A stretch of DNA of 31,033 bases from JAPUIN01 sp041580375 (GCA_041580375.1 JBFGDZ010000018.1:1-31033), one strand, 5' to 3'. Positions 15,277-22,809 are shown, counted from the first letter of the stretch. Numbers and translations are program-made. The notes: generated by a model not told the origin, from the letters alone.

Positions 15277-16331
15277 ACGGCCGCGCGCATCCGCGCGCGG
15301 ATCGCTTCACCCACCTCGGTCGTCCCGCAGGCCCCGCCCAGATCGGGGGTCGTGATCCCCTCCCGCACGCAGGCGGCCACGGAGGATTCCAGAAGGTCCG
15401 CCTCGCGACCCCGGTCGAGCTCGCGCAGCATCATCGCCGCGCTCAGGACGGCCCCCATCGGATTTGCGACGTTGCGTCCGGCGTGCTTCGGGGCCGAGCC
15501 GTGGACCGGCTCGAACAGTCCGATGCGTCCGGGATGCAAATTCGCGGAGGCGGCCAGTCCCAGCCCGCCCTGCAATTGAGCGCCGAGATCGCTGAGAATG
15601 TCACCGAACATGTTGCAGGTGACGATCACTTCGAACTGGGACGGATCCTTCACCATCTGCATGGCCAGCGCGTCCACGTACATGTGCGAGCACTGGATGG
15701 CCGGGTAGTCCCGCGCGACCTCCTTGAAGACGCGCTGCCAGACGTCGTGTCCGTGCACCAGCGCGTTGCTCTTATCCGACATCAGGACCCTGGTCAGCCC
15801 ATGCATGCGGGCATGCTCGAAGGCGTGACGGCAGATTCGCTCGACGCCCTTGCGGGTGTTGATGTCCTCCTGGATCGCCACCTCGTCGGGCGTGCCTTTC
15901 TTGAACCATCCTCCGACCCCGGCGTACAGCCCCTCGGTGTTCTCGCGGAAGATGACGAAGTCGATGTCCGCGGCCTTTCTCCCTTTGAGCGGGCAGAGAC
16001 GGTCGTCGAGCAGGCGGACCGGCCGGTGGTTGACGAACAGATCGAGCCCGAAGCGAAGCCCGAGAAGGATGTCCGCGGCGTGACGATTGTCGGGAACCCG
16101 CGGATCTCCGAGAGCGCCCACGAGTATCGCGTCGAACGAGGACAGATTCTCCATGGCGCCGGGGGGGAGGGTCTCCCCCGACTTGAGAAAGTGATCGGCG
16201 CCGTAGGGGAACTGCTCCAGATCGATGCTCCCGCCCGCGATCCGGGCCGCCTCGCGCAGAGCCGCCACGGCTTCGCGGGTCACCTCGACGCCGATGCCGT
16301 CCCCCGGGATCACCGCGACGCGGGCCGTCAT
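15273..16331 (-). CDS. Isocitrate/isopropylmalate dehydrogenase family protein
   Basis: NAD(P)-dependent beta-decarboxylating dehydrogenase of 352 residues. It begins MTARVAVIPGDGIGVEVTRE and contains HRPVRLL, FRENTEGLYAGVGG, VDALAMQMV, the metal-binding NMFGDILSDLGAQL and EPVHGSAPKHAGRNVANP, all family signatures. GGAGGAGG precedes the ATG at 16331, which overlaps the upstream gene's stop (ATGA). 3-Isopropylmalate dehydrogenase (LeuB) is the likeliest role, but no leuACD lies nearby and isocitrate, homoisocitrate or tartrate/malate activities share these motifs. Its TAG stop overlaps the convergent plus-strand stop within one CTAG. Confidence 0.88.
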   Translation of the reverse strand: MTARVAVIPGDGIGVEVTREAVAALREAARIAGGSIDLEQFPYGADHFLKSGETLPPGAMENLSSFDAILVGALGDPRVPDNRHAADILLGLRFGLDLFVNHRPVRLLDDRLCPLKGRKAADIDFVIFRENTEGLYAGVGGWFKKGTPDEVAIQEDINTRKGVERICRHAFEHARMHGLTRVLMSDKSNALVHGHDVWQRVFKEVARDYPAIQCSHMYVDALAMQMVKDPSQFEVIVTCNMFGDILSDLGAQLQGGLGLAASANLHPGRIGLFEPVHGSAPKHAGRNVANPMGAVLSAAMMLRELDRGREADLLESSVAACVREGITTPDLGGACGTTEVGEAIRARMRAAV

Positions 16332-16702
16332 CGATCCTCCTCCGCTTGTTGCGCGCGCTCTCGAACGGGCCCCGCCCCCTGCCCGGCAGGACCTGCATTC
16401 CCCGCGGCCGCTCCCGGGCTGGACGCGCCGGCGAGAAGACGGGCCGCCTCCCTGAAGGCGGACTCCAGATCCTCGTCCCGCGCCCGTCCCGAGAAGGTCG
16501 CTCCACCGGGGAGGAACAGGACCGGGACGCTCTCTCCATGGGAAGCCTCCAGATCCCTCCGTCCCGTGATGTCGATCGATCGCAGAGGGATCCGGAATCG
16601 CCTCGCCAGGCGGTCGGCGGCGCGTTTCATGGCGAAGCAGGGCGGACATCCGGGTCGCGTGTAGAGAACGGCTTCGTCGGGCGAACCCGCCGCGCGGGTC
16701 AC
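16328..16702 (-). CDS. Glutaredoxin/thioredoxin-like protein with CPPC motif
   Basis: The 124-residue protein starts at GTG 16702, overlapping the VanZ-family stop (GTGA), with GGAAGGG about 8 bases upstream. Residues 11-22 read AVLYTRPGCPPC, a beta strand followed by a CxxC redox motif (C19, C22). SVPVLFLPGG near residue 54 resembles the cis-Pro loop of thioredoxin-fold proteins. The last 30 residues are Ala/Gly-rich. It probably acts as a cytoplasmic thiol-disulfide reductase or metal carrier; the partner is unknown. The stop overlaps the dehydrogenase ATG. Confidence 0.75.
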   Translation of the reverse strand: MTRAAGSPDEAVLYTRPGCPPCFAMKRAADRLARRFRIPLRSIDITGRRDLEASHGESVPVLFLPGGATFSGRARDEDLESAFREAARLLAGASSPGAAAGNAGPAGQGAGPVRERAQQAEEDR

Positions 16703-17091
16703 GCGGCACCCTTCCGCGCCAGCACCGACTGGGCGACGTGGAGCGCCCCGAGGGCAAGCGCCGCGCCCACGGCGTCGCTCAGCACGTCGAGCACGTCTGC
16801 ATAGCGATGGGGAACGAACATCTGATGGAATTCGTCGGTGACGGCGTAGGCGACGCAGATGCCGAAGGTCAAGAGCAGGCGCCGGACGGGCACGGGGGTC
16901 GACAGTCCGTCGTTGAGACCCCGGGCGACGAGAATGGCCAGGCCGAAATATTCGATCGCGTGGCTGATGAAATCCGGGGCCAGGCCTCCCCACGGCACGT
17001 TCGAGAGGCTTGAGACGTAGAAGATCAGCGCGACGTACACGAGGACCGGCGCCCAGATCCAGAGTCTGTGCAGGATTCTCGTCCGCGGCAT
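16699..17091 (-). CDS. VanZ-family membrane protein
   Basis: A 130-residue integral membrane protein with four hydrophobic segments (about 10-28, 40-58, 68-86 and 98-120). It carries the VanZ-like pattern: a first helix ending FYVSSLSNVP, a DFISHAIEYFGLAIL helix, then VTDEFHQMFVPHRYADVLDVLSDAVGA, where the DE-HQ and D-L-D residues are family-conserved. VanZ in enterococci gives low-level teicoplanin resistance; most chromosomal members have no known function. The ATG at 17091 overlaps the preceding small gene (TGATG); a TTG one codon earlier is possible. Confidence 0.85.
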   Translation of the reverse strand: MPRTRILHRLWIWAPVLVYVALIFYVSSLSNVPWGGLAPDFISHAIEYFGLAILVARGLNDGLSTPVPVRRLLLTFGICVAYAVTDEFHQMFVPHRYADVLDVLSDAVGAALALGALHVAQSVLARKGAA

Positions 17092-17270
17092 CAACGGAGC
17101 GGGAACGGATACATCACATAGGCAACGATCAGCGACAGCACAATCATCGATCCGCCCAGTATGAGAACGACCCGAAGTCGATCCCGGTTGGCGTTCTGCG
17201 TGAGGAAAGCGAAAAACACGGCGACGAGAATCGAGAAGATGACCAGGTTGGCGAAATGACTGCGGATCAC
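17091..17270 (-). CDS. Small two-helix membrane protein (59 residues)
   Basis: A short frame from GTG 17270 to TGA 17091-17093. It begins MIRSHFANLVIFSILVAVFF and has two hydrophobic stretches (about 7-24 and 33-55) joined by a short polar, basic linker NANRDRLR, then ends YPFPLR. An in-frame TAG at 17274-17276 just upstream limits the start. It sits 13 bases after the previous stop codon and its own stop overlaps the VanZ ATG as TGATG, as elsewhere in this operon, which strongly suggests a translated gene. No family is recognised. Confidence 0.7.
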   Translation of the reverse strand: MIRSHFANLVIFSILVAVFFAFLTQNANRDRLRVVLILGGSMIVLSLIVAYVMYPFPLR

Positions 17271-17283
17271 GGCCTATCCCGAT

Positions 17284-17760
17284 TCAATCCTTGCGTCCCG
17301 AAGCGATGTCAAAGGCGTCCAGGATGAGCAGAATGTTCATCAGACCAGCCGTGAGCAGAAAGGTGCTCCCGTACTCGAAGGTCACGCTGCGGACACGCTC
17401 CCGCATGCGCTCCATCATTTCCACGCGCAGCGGGTGGTTCTCGGCCCGCGGCAATCTGTAGACGAGCCTGCCGAAGGTGGAGTAACGGCCCACGAGGTCG
17501 AGAGGCCCGAGGGCCAGATTGTCGAACGTCGCGAGATAGCTGAGCGGGCGCTCCGGGTCGATCACGGCGGCGGTCCCGTCGGAAGCGAGCCCGAGGGCGA
17601 GGGTCACGAGGACGACTGCGCAGAAGACGACGGCGCGGCGCTTCTTCCCCAGGACGTAGTGTCCCAGCCCCGGAAGGATCCAGGCGAGGAGACACGGGAT
17701 CCACAGATCGAAGCCGGTGCGGCCGGGCGGGACCGGACGATCGGCGTCTATCGCCGTCAT
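17284..17760 (-). CDS. Uncharacterised polytopic membrane protein
   Basis: 158 residues with an ATG at 17760 preceded by AAGGAGTGA at good spacing, 4 bases after the rplI stop. The N-terminal part (about 20-60) reads LAWILPGLGHYVLGKKRRAV, a hydrophobic helix with a Pro-Gly-x-Gly-His turn and a basic segment that resembles TM2-type and similar DUF membrane proteins. A second helix follows (about 44-60) and a third near residues 130-150. The middle (about 65-125) is polar. It may belong to an uncharacterised DUF family found downstream of rplI in related genomes; this is memory, not shown by the sequence. Confidence 0.75.
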   Translation of the reverse strand: MTAIDADRPVPPGRTGFDLWIPCLLAWILPGLGHYVLGKKRRAVVFCAVVLVTLALGLASDGTAAVIDPERPLSYLATFDNLALGPLDLVGRYSTFGRLVYRLPRAENHPLRVEMMERMRERVRSVTFEYGSTFLLTAGLMNILLILDAFDIASGRKD

Positions 17761-17764
17761 CCGC

Positions 17765-18208
17765 TCACTCCTTCACGACCCAGACTTTCAGGTCCGCGGT
17801 CACTTCCGGGTGCAGCCTGATCGGAACCGTGTAGATCCCGAGGGTCTTGATCGGCTCGTCCAGCTGAATGCGCCTCTTGTCGATCTCGATCCCCTCCCGG
17901 GCCACGTGCTCCGCGATGTCCCCCGCCGTGACGGAGCCGTACAGGGTCTCGCTCTCGCCCACCTTGCGCACGATCGTGCACGAGAGACCTGCCAGACGGG
18001 CGGCCACAACCTCGGCGCCCTGCTTCTCGCGGGCCAGATGCACCATGTACTTGCGCTTTTCCCGCTCGATCACCTTGAGATTGCCGTCCGTGGCGGGCAG
18101 GGCCTTCTTCTTGGGCAACAGGTAGTTCCGGGCGTACCCGGCCGCGACGTCGATGACCTCGCCCCGCCGCCCGAGCTTGTCGATGTCCTCTCTCAGTACG
18201 ATCCTCAT
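17765..18208 (-). CDS. rplI: 50S ribosomal protein L9
   Basis: Complete 147-residue L9, binding 23S rRNA at the base of the L1 stalk. It starts MRIVLREDIDKLGRRGEVIDV and GYARNYLLPKKKA, the conserved N-terminal rRNA-binding domain; a long helix links to the C-terminal domain (about 75-147) with LYGSVTAGDIAEH. It lies 29 bases after rpsR in the usual rpsF-rpsR-rplI order. No ssb gene is inserted between rpsF and rpsR, unlike Bacillus. Confidence 0.97.
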   Translation of the reverse strand: MRIVLREDIDKLGRRGEVIDVAAGYARNYLLPKKKALPATDGNLKVIEREKRKYMVHLAREKQGAEVVAARLAGLSCTIVRKVGESETLYGSVTAGDIAEHVAREGIEIDKRRIQLDEPIKTLGIYTVPIRLHPEVTADLKVWVVKE

Positions 18209-18237
18209 GGCATCCTCGCGATCGGGCGCGTCGAAGC

Positions 18238-18513
18238 CTAATCCGCGGTGAACGGCAGCAGCGCGATGGTGCGCGCTCGTTTGATCGCCACCATCAGCTT
18301 CCGCTGGTGCTTGGAGCAGGTTCCCGAAATCCGCCGGGGAAAGATCTTGGATCGCTCCGGCGTGAACGCCTGCAGAAGGCGAACGTCCTTGTAGTCGATG
18401 AAGTGGATCTTCTCATCGCAGAACTTGCAGAATTTCTTCTTGCGGAACAGGAACTTCCGCTTGAAGCTCTTCTTCCGGCCGCGTGGTCCTCCGGAGCCTC
18501 TTCTCATGGGCAT
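18238..18513 (-). CDS. rpsR: 30S ribosomal protein S18
   Basis: 91-residue S18, partner of S6 on the 30S platform. The basic N-terminus (RRGSGGPRGRKKSFKRK) is followed by KFCKFC (C29, C32), DYKDVRLLQAFTPERSKIFPRRISG and CSKHQRKL (C66, H69). The C29/C32/C66/H69 set is the zinc-binding ('C+') form. The ATG at 18513 has GGGGAGAGGA upstream; a second ATG two codons later lacks it. Confidence 0.97.
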   Translation of the reverse strand: MPMRRGSGGPRGRKKSFKRKFLFRKKKFCKFCDEKIHFIDYKDVRLLQAFTPERSKIFPRRISGTCSKHQRKLMVAIKRARTIALLPFTAD

Positions 18514-18534
18514 CGCGATCCTCTCCCCGGCTTC

Positions 18535-18933
18535 CTAGGTCGCCGCCGGCGGGGGCGCGGCCACCGGTGCGGGAGGCGCCGGCGACGGCGGCTCATCTCG
18601 CTCGGCCGTGCGCGTCTTCATCATGGGCGAAGGGCCCAATTGCGATTCATGCTCGACCCGGACCGTCAGGTGTCTGATGATCCTGTCGTTCATGCGGTAA
18701 CGCCGCTCGAGCTCCCTGGGGAATTCGGCGCCGCATTCGATGACCATGAGAACGTAAAGCCCCTCCTCGCGGCCGTCGATGGTGTAGGACAGCCTGCGAC
18801 GACCCCAGCGCTCCAGCTTGACGAGCCTGGCTCCCGCCGATGAGATCAGCTGCTCATGGCCCTTGATGAGTTCCTCGAACTCATCATCCGTGAGCGCGGG
18901 ATCCGCGATGTAAATCGATTCGTATTGTAGCAT
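18535..18933 (-). CDS. rpsF: 30S ribosomal protein S6
   Basis: 132-residue S6. The core (1-95) starts MLQYESIYIADPALTDDEFE and contains ERWGRRRLSYTIDGREEGLYVLM and the helix ending RRYRMNDRIIRHLTVRV, all typical. Residues from about 105 to the end form a Pro/Ala-rich tail unlike the Glu tail of E. coli S6. AAGGA lies about 6 bases before the ATG at 18933. It is separated from pth by 18 bases, so it is likely co-transcribed with prs-rplY-pth. Confidence 0.96.
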   Translation of the reverse strand: MLQYESIYIADPALTDDEFEELIKGHEQLISSAGARLVKLERWGRRRLSYTIDGREEGLYVLMVIECGAEFPRELERRYRMNDRIIRHLTVRVEHESQLGPSPMMKTRTAERDEPPSPAPPAPVAAPPPAAT

Positions 18934-18951
18934 CCTCCGTCCTTTCCTACT

Positions 18952-19545
18952 CTAACGTGGCTCCTCGATGGATCCGGTTTCGTGGCGTCTGTTGTAACGA
19001 GTCATGGCCGACTGCAGCCCCTCGACCACGACCGCCTCTGCGCAATCCGCGGCACGCTTCACGAGCTCCGGCAGGCGCCGACTCTCCTCGGACGGAAACC
19101 GGCCGAGGACGTGATCCGCGTGACCGGCGCCGGAATCCGGCGGGCCGACACCGATCCGGAGCCGGGCGAAATCGCGCGTCCCGAGCCGCTCGATGATCGA
19201 GAGCAGTCCATTGTGGCCCCCGTGGCTGCCCCGCGCCCGGAGGCGCATCGTCTCGAACGGCAGATACAGATCATCGCAGACGACGAGCACCTGATGGGGC
19301 CCGGCCCCCTCGCGCTCGAGGACGGACCGGACCGCCGCGCCGCTCCGGTTCATGTACGTTCGGGGCCTGACGAGGAGGATCGCGCGACCCCCGAGGGCGC
19401 CGCGGCCGATCCAGGCGGAACGGCTTCGCTCTGAAGCGGCCCCGTCGATCCGGCCCAGGAGCTCCTCGATCACGAGAAACCCGACGTTGTGCCGCGTCGA
19501 TTCGTATTCGGCGCCGGGATTGCCGAGTCCAACGAGGACCCGGAC
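18952..19545 (-). CDS. pth: Peptidyl-tRNA hydrolase with a non-standard or frameshifted start
   Basis: Releases peptide from peptidyl-tRNA. The conserved N-terminus is readable in frame: VRVLVGLGNPG, then YESTRHNVGF with the catalytic His (H19 if counted from 19545). Further signatures are RPRTYMNRSG, VVCDDLYLP, RGSHGGHNGL and RLRIGVGPP. No ATG, GTG or TTG exists in this frame between the upstream in-frame stop and GTG 19473, which lies after the catalytic His. A start at the family position would be GTC (19543-19545), giving 197 residues, the normal length. A GTG at 19545-19547 is one frame off and could serve if one base were missing from the sequence. The gene identity is sure; the start is not. 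Confidence 0.9.
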   Translation of the reverse strand, partial: VRVLVGLGNPGAEYESTRHNVGFLVIEELLGRIDGAASERSRSAWIGRGALGGRAILLVRPRTYMNRSGAAVRSVLEREGAGPHQVLVVCDDLYLPFETMRLRARGSHGGHNGLLSIIERLGTRDFARLRIGVGPPDSGAGHADHVLGRFPSEESRRLPELVKRAADCAEAVVVEGLQSAMTRYNRRHETGSIEEPR

Positions 19546-19583
19546 ACCGGCCGTCCGCCGATCGCGTCCCGATTCGTCCGCAG

Positions 19584-20303
19584 TTACTTCTTGCCCTCCT
19601 CTCCCTTCTTCTTGGTCTCCTCTCCTTTCTTCTCGTCCGCGGCCTCCTCCTCGCCCGCGGCCGCCTTGCCCTTCTTGATGACCTCGGGCTCGGCCGGCGC
19701 CTCCGCCACGACCTCCTCCACCGGCGCCTCGACCTCCTCCTTCGCCGGCGGGCTGATCACGATCAGGATCTGCTCGGGATCGCTGAGGATCTTGTATCGA
19801 TCGCTGGGCGGGATGTCGGAGACGCGGATCGAATCGCCGATCTTCAGCGAGGTGACCTCGAGGTCGATGTGCTCCGGAATGTTGCCGGGGAGGGACGCCA
19901 GCCTGACCTCGCGGCTCACGTGATCCAGAATGCCCCCGTCCACCTTGACGCCCACCGGTTCCCCGACGGGACGCACCGGAACCATGACCTCGATCACCTC
20001 GTCCATCTGGATCCGCAGGAGATCCACGTGGAGCAGGCTCCCGTTCACCGGGTCGACCTGATAGTCCTTGATCATCACGTGCCTGCGCTGATCGGTGCCC
20101 TTGAGATTGAGCTGAAAGATGGTGTTCGCCCCGGACTCCGAGTGAAGGATCTGGAGCAACAGCTTGGGATCGACGGCGATCGGGTGCGGCGACTTCTGCC
20201 CTCCATAGACGATCGCCGGGACGAAACCGCCCCGGCGCAGACGCCGGGATTCGTTCTTCCCGGTCTGGCTGCGATCCTGCACCTGCACTGTTCGCTCCTG
20301 CAT
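19584..20303 (-). CDS. rplY: 50S ribosomal protein L25/Ctc (TL5 type)
   Basis: 5S-rRNA-binding protein of 239 residues. The N-terminal L25 domain (about 1-95) has the typical GKNESRRLRRGGFVPAIVYG and VDPVNGSLLHVDLLRI; the C-terminal TL5/Ctc domain covers about 100-185 (VPVRPVGEPVGVKVDGGIL). Residues from about 190 on form a very charged Glu/Lys/Ala tail. AAGGAA lies about 8 bases before the ATG at 20303, and a strong hairpin lies just upstream of it. Position between prs and pth is the standard arrangement. Confidence 0.95.
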   Translation of the reverse strand: MQERTVQVQDRSQTGKNESRRLRRGGFVPAIVYGGQKSPHPIAVDPKLLLQILHSESGANTIFQLNLKGTDQRRHVMIKDYQVDPVNGSLLHVDLLRIQMDEVIEVMVPVRPVGEPVGVKVDGGILDHVSREVRLASLPGNIPEHIDLEVTSLKIGDSIRVSDIPPSDRYKILSDPEQILIVISPPAKEEVEAPVEEVVAEAPAEPEVIKKGKAAAGEEEAADEKKGEETKKKGEEGKK

Positions 20304-20321
20304 GGTTTCCGTTCCTTTCCG

Positions 20322-20347
20322 CCCGGGCGTCGCTCGAGCCGCCCGGG
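20322..20347 (-). promoter_or_regulatory. Strong hairpin before the rplY ribosome binding site
   Basis: CCCGGGCG (20322-20329) and CGCCCGGG (20340-20347) are a perfect 8-bp inverted repeat, all G-C pairs, with a 10-base loop. It is in the 95-base prs-rplY gap and ends 3 bases before the AAAGGAA ribosome binding site (20312-20318). There is no U-run, so it is not a standard terminator; it could stabilise the rplY-pth mRNA or modulate translation. Confidence 0.5.
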
Positions 20348-20398
20348 ATCAGTGACGGCTTCCGGCCGCGACCGGCGCCGGGCCTGCCCGTCGCTCCC

Positions 20399-21355
20399 TC
20401 ACACGAAGAGAGAGCTCACCGATGAATTCGTATGAATCCGTTTGATCGCTTCCGCCAGGAGTCCCGCCACCGACAAAACGGTGATCCGTCCCGCCACCCG
20501 CTTCGCGTCATCGATCGGGATGCTGTTCGTGACCGCCGTGAGCTCCATCTCGGAGGATCGGATCCGTTCGATCGCGGGCCCCGAGAGAACCCCGTGGGTG
20601 AAGCAGCCGTAGATCGCCTTGGCGCCTTTTTCCATCAGTGCGCGCACCGAGTTCGTCAGCGTCCCCGCCGTATCGACGATATCGTCCACGATGAGGCAGT
20701 TGCGTCCCGCGACATCTCCGATGACGTGCATCACCTCGGGCTCGTTCTTCTCGCCCCTTCGCTTGTCGATGATCGCGAGGGCGCCGTTCAACCTCTTGGC
20801 GTAGGCCCGGGCGCGCTCCACGCCCCCGGCGTCCGGCGAGACCACCGTCAGCCGTGACAGCTCGAGCCGCGCGAAATGCTCGATGAACACGGGAGCCGCG
20901 AACAGGTGGTCGACCGGGATGTTGAAGAATCCCTGGATCGCCGGGGCGTGCAGGTCCATGCAGAGCACCCGATCGGCGCCGGCGACGGTCACCAGATCCG
21001 CGACCAGCTTGGCCGAGATCGGGACGCGGGGCTTGTCCTTGCGATCCTGCCGCGCGTACCCGTAATATGGCAGCACCGCCGTGATGCGCGCGGCGGACGA
21101 CCTCTTGAACGCGTCCATCATGACCAGCAGCTCCATGAGGTTCGCGTCGACCGGAGGAGACGTCGGCTGGATCACGAAGACGTCGGCGCCGCGAACGTTG
21201 TCGAGCACCTGGCAGTAAGCCTCACCGTCGGCGAACCGCCTCACCTCGACCGGCCCGGGAGGGATTCCCAGATGGCCGCAGATCTCGTCCACGAGGGAGG
21301 GATGCGCGCTGCCCGAAAAGACCTTCAGCTCGCCGTCGACGCCGGCTGCGCTCAT
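20399..21355 (-). CDS. prs: Ribose-phosphate pyrophosphokinase
   Basis: Makes PRPP from ribose 5-phosphate and ATP for nucleotide, His and Trp synthesis. From the ATG at 21355 (AGGA just upstream) it is 318 residues. Seen are FADGEAYCQVLDNVRGADVFVIQ, YYGYARQDRKDKPRVPISAK, VLCMDLHAPAIQGFF with the catalytic-site His, SPDAGGVERARAYAK, the flexible-loop KRRGEKNEPE, and the PRPP loop VDDIVDTAGT. Class I family, complete. It follows tRNA-Gln after 32 bases. Confidence 0.97.
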   Translation of the reverse strand: MSAAGVDGELKVFSGSAHPSLVDEICGHLGIPPGPVEVRRFADGEAYCQVLDNVRGADVFVIQPTSPPVDANLMELLVMMDAFKRSSAARITAVLPYYGYARQDRKDKPRVPISAKLVADLVTVAGADRVLCMDLHAPAIQGFFNIPVDHLFAAPVFIEHFARLELSRLTVVSPDAGGVERARAYAKRLNGALAIIDKRRGEKNEPEVMHVIGDVAGRNCLIVDDIVDTAGTLTNSVRALMEKGAKAIYGCFTHGVLSGPAIERIRSSEMELTAVTNSIPIDDAKRVAGRITVLSVAGLLAEAIKRIHTNSSVSSLFV

Positions 21356-21387
21356 GTTCCTGCGACCCTCTCCACCGCGGGCCCGAA

Positions 21388-21461
21388 TGGCTGGGGCGGG
21401 AGGATTCGAACCTCCGATGCTGGATCCAAAGTCCAGTGTCTTACCACTTGACGACGCCCCA
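21388..21461 (-). tRNA. tRNA-Gln (anticodon UUG)
   Basis: Cloverleaf on the minus strand: acceptor TGGGGCG pairs with CGCCCCA, D stem GTC/GAC, anticodon stem CTGGA/TCCAG with loop CTTTGGA (anticodon TTG at 21427-21429), T arm GGAGG-TTCGAAT-CCTCC, discriminator G and an encoded CCA. U1-A72 and G73 are typical of tRNA-Gln. No promoter is evident in the 42 bases to spoVG, so it is probably processed from the ispE-spoVG-prs transcript. Confidence 0.96.
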
Positions 21462-21503
21462 TCTCGACCGACTCCTCCGGCACCGGATCCGCATCCCCTG
21501 CGC

Positions 21504-21884
21504 CTAGGTCGGGGTTTTGTCCAGCGGAGGTTTTTTCGGCTCCCCTTCCGCCGGGGCGTCCCGGAGCCCGGCCTCGCTGCCCTCGGCATGTGCGCCGCCT
21601 CGCTGTTCGGCCGCCCCCGCAACGTCTGCGCGGGACACGAGCTCGTGGTAGCGTGCCAGGACCTTGTCTTCGATCTTCCTTCTCGTCTCGTTGTTCAGCG
21701 GGTGGGCGATATCGCGGAACGTTCCATTCTTCCGTTTTTTGCTCGGCATCGAGATGAACAGCCCATTCGTGCCGCTGATGATCTTGATGTCGCTGATGAC
21801 GAAGCAATCGTCGATGATGATCGATACAAAGGCCTTGAGCTTTTCTTCGTCGACGGGAAAGACCCGGACGTCGGTGATGTCCAT
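21504..21884 (-). CDS. spoVG: SpoVG-family regulator
   Basis: Small nucleic-acid-binding regulator first known from Bacillus sporulation but widespread in non-sporulating bacteria. The conserved domain (1-85) reads MDITDVRVFPVDEEKLKAFV, then FVISDIKIISGTNGLFISMP and RDIAHPLNNETRRKIEDKVL, a textbook SpoVG. Residues from about 90 to 126 are an Ala/Glu/Pro-rich tail. The ATG at 21884 follows an AGGGGGG run. In this window it lies between ispE and tRNA-Gln/prs, an arrangement seen in deltaproteobacteria-like genomes; its target here is unknown. Confidence 0.94.
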   Translation of the reverse strand: MDITDVRVFPVDEEKLKAFVSIIIDDCFVISDIKIISGTNGLFISMPSKKRKNGTFRDIAHPLNNETRRKIEDKVLARYHELVSRADVAGAAEQRGGAHAEGSEAGLRDAPAEGEPKKPPLDKTPT

Positions 21885-21918
21885 GCCCGGCCCCCCTCGA
21901 GAAGGAAGGGCATCTGGT

Positions 21919-22809
21919 TCAGTACAGGCCCAGAGTCTTCCGATAATCCAGCCGGCTCACTGGCGCGCAGGGCACCGTGTTCCAGCCGGCTCGTCTCAGA
22001 ACGACATCCGCGCGGTCGCGCAGGCCGGAATCCCGGAATGCTCCGAACACCGCCGATCCACTTCCCGTCATCGCGGCTGCGAAGGCCCCGGCCGAGCGCA
22101 GCTGCTCACGGATCGTCCCGATATCGGGGCACTGCCGGACGGCGTGGCGCTCCAGATCGTTGCCCGCCCGCACCCATTCGGCCAGCCCTCTCGGGGGCGA
22201 AGGGCCAAAGCGGTTCATGCTACCGGTTTTGCCCGCAGGTGTCAACGGGACATCGACTTGCGCGTAGATGGTCGCGGTGTCGAGCGGCCTCTCCGGCAGG
22301 ACGATCAGGAGCGGCCAGGGGGTCAGGTCCGGCAATTCCTGCACCCGCTCCCCCCTGCCCGAGATCAGGGCCGTGCCGCCGGTGAAAAAATAGGGCACGT
22401 CCGAGCCCAGCCGGGGCGAGAGGGCAGCGATCGCCTCCGTCGGCCGGCCCAGCTTCCATAGCCGATTCAGTCCGATGAGGGCGGCCGCGGCGTCGCTGCT
22501 CCCACCCCCCAGGCCCGAGCCGGGCGGAATGCTCTTGCGGAGCACGATCCGGGCTCCGCGTCGGTCCGCGCCCGACTCCAGCAGAAGGTCGGCGGCGCGG
22601 CGCACGAGATTGCGCCGGTCCAGCGGCAGGTCGGCCCCTTCCACCCGGATCTCGATCCCGTCCGCCGCCGGCGCGAGCGTGAGCGTGTCGTGCAGGCTGA
22701 TCGACTGGACGATCGACTCGATGTCGTGGAATCCGTCCGGCCGCCGACCGCGGACGCTGAGATTGAGGTTGATTTTGGCGTGCGCGCGCAGGGTCAGCCC
22801 GGCGGACAT
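21919..22809 (-). CDS. ispE: 4-diphosphocytidyl-2-C-methyl-D-erythritol kinase
   Basis: GHMP kinase of the MEP isoprenoid pathway, phosphorylating CDP-ME. The 296-residue protein has AHAKINLNLSV (K12, matching the active-site Lys), RPDGFHDIESI, the ATP loop PPGSGLGGGSSD (95-106), SDVPYF with the catalytic Asp (D137), and C-terminal MTGSGSAVFG. The ATG at 22809 overlaps the preceding stop as TGATG; a GTG one codon earlier is possible. The lolB-ispE-prs-pth order agrees with E. coli. Confidence 0.96.
   Translation of the reverse strand: MSAGLTLRAHAKINLNLSVRGRRPDGFHDIESIVQSISLHDTLTLAPAADGIEIRVEGADLPLDRRNLVRRAADLLLESGADRRGARIVLRKSIPPGSGLGGGSSDAAAALIGLNRLWKLGRPTEAIAALSPRLGSDVPYFFTGGTALISGRGERVQELPDLTPWPLLIVLPERPLDTATIYAQVDVPLTPAGKTGSMNRFGPSPPRGLAEWVRAGNDLERHAVRQCPDIGTIREQLRSAGAFAAAMTGSGSAVFGAFRDSGLRDRADVVLRRAGWNTVPCAPVSRLDYRKTLGLY

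Noticed and set aside
16332..16757. N-terminal extension of the dehydrogenase frame
   Set aside because: The ATG at 16331 has GGAGGAGG and the conserved first strand VAVIPGDGIG; the extension is another frame of the CPPC protein gene.
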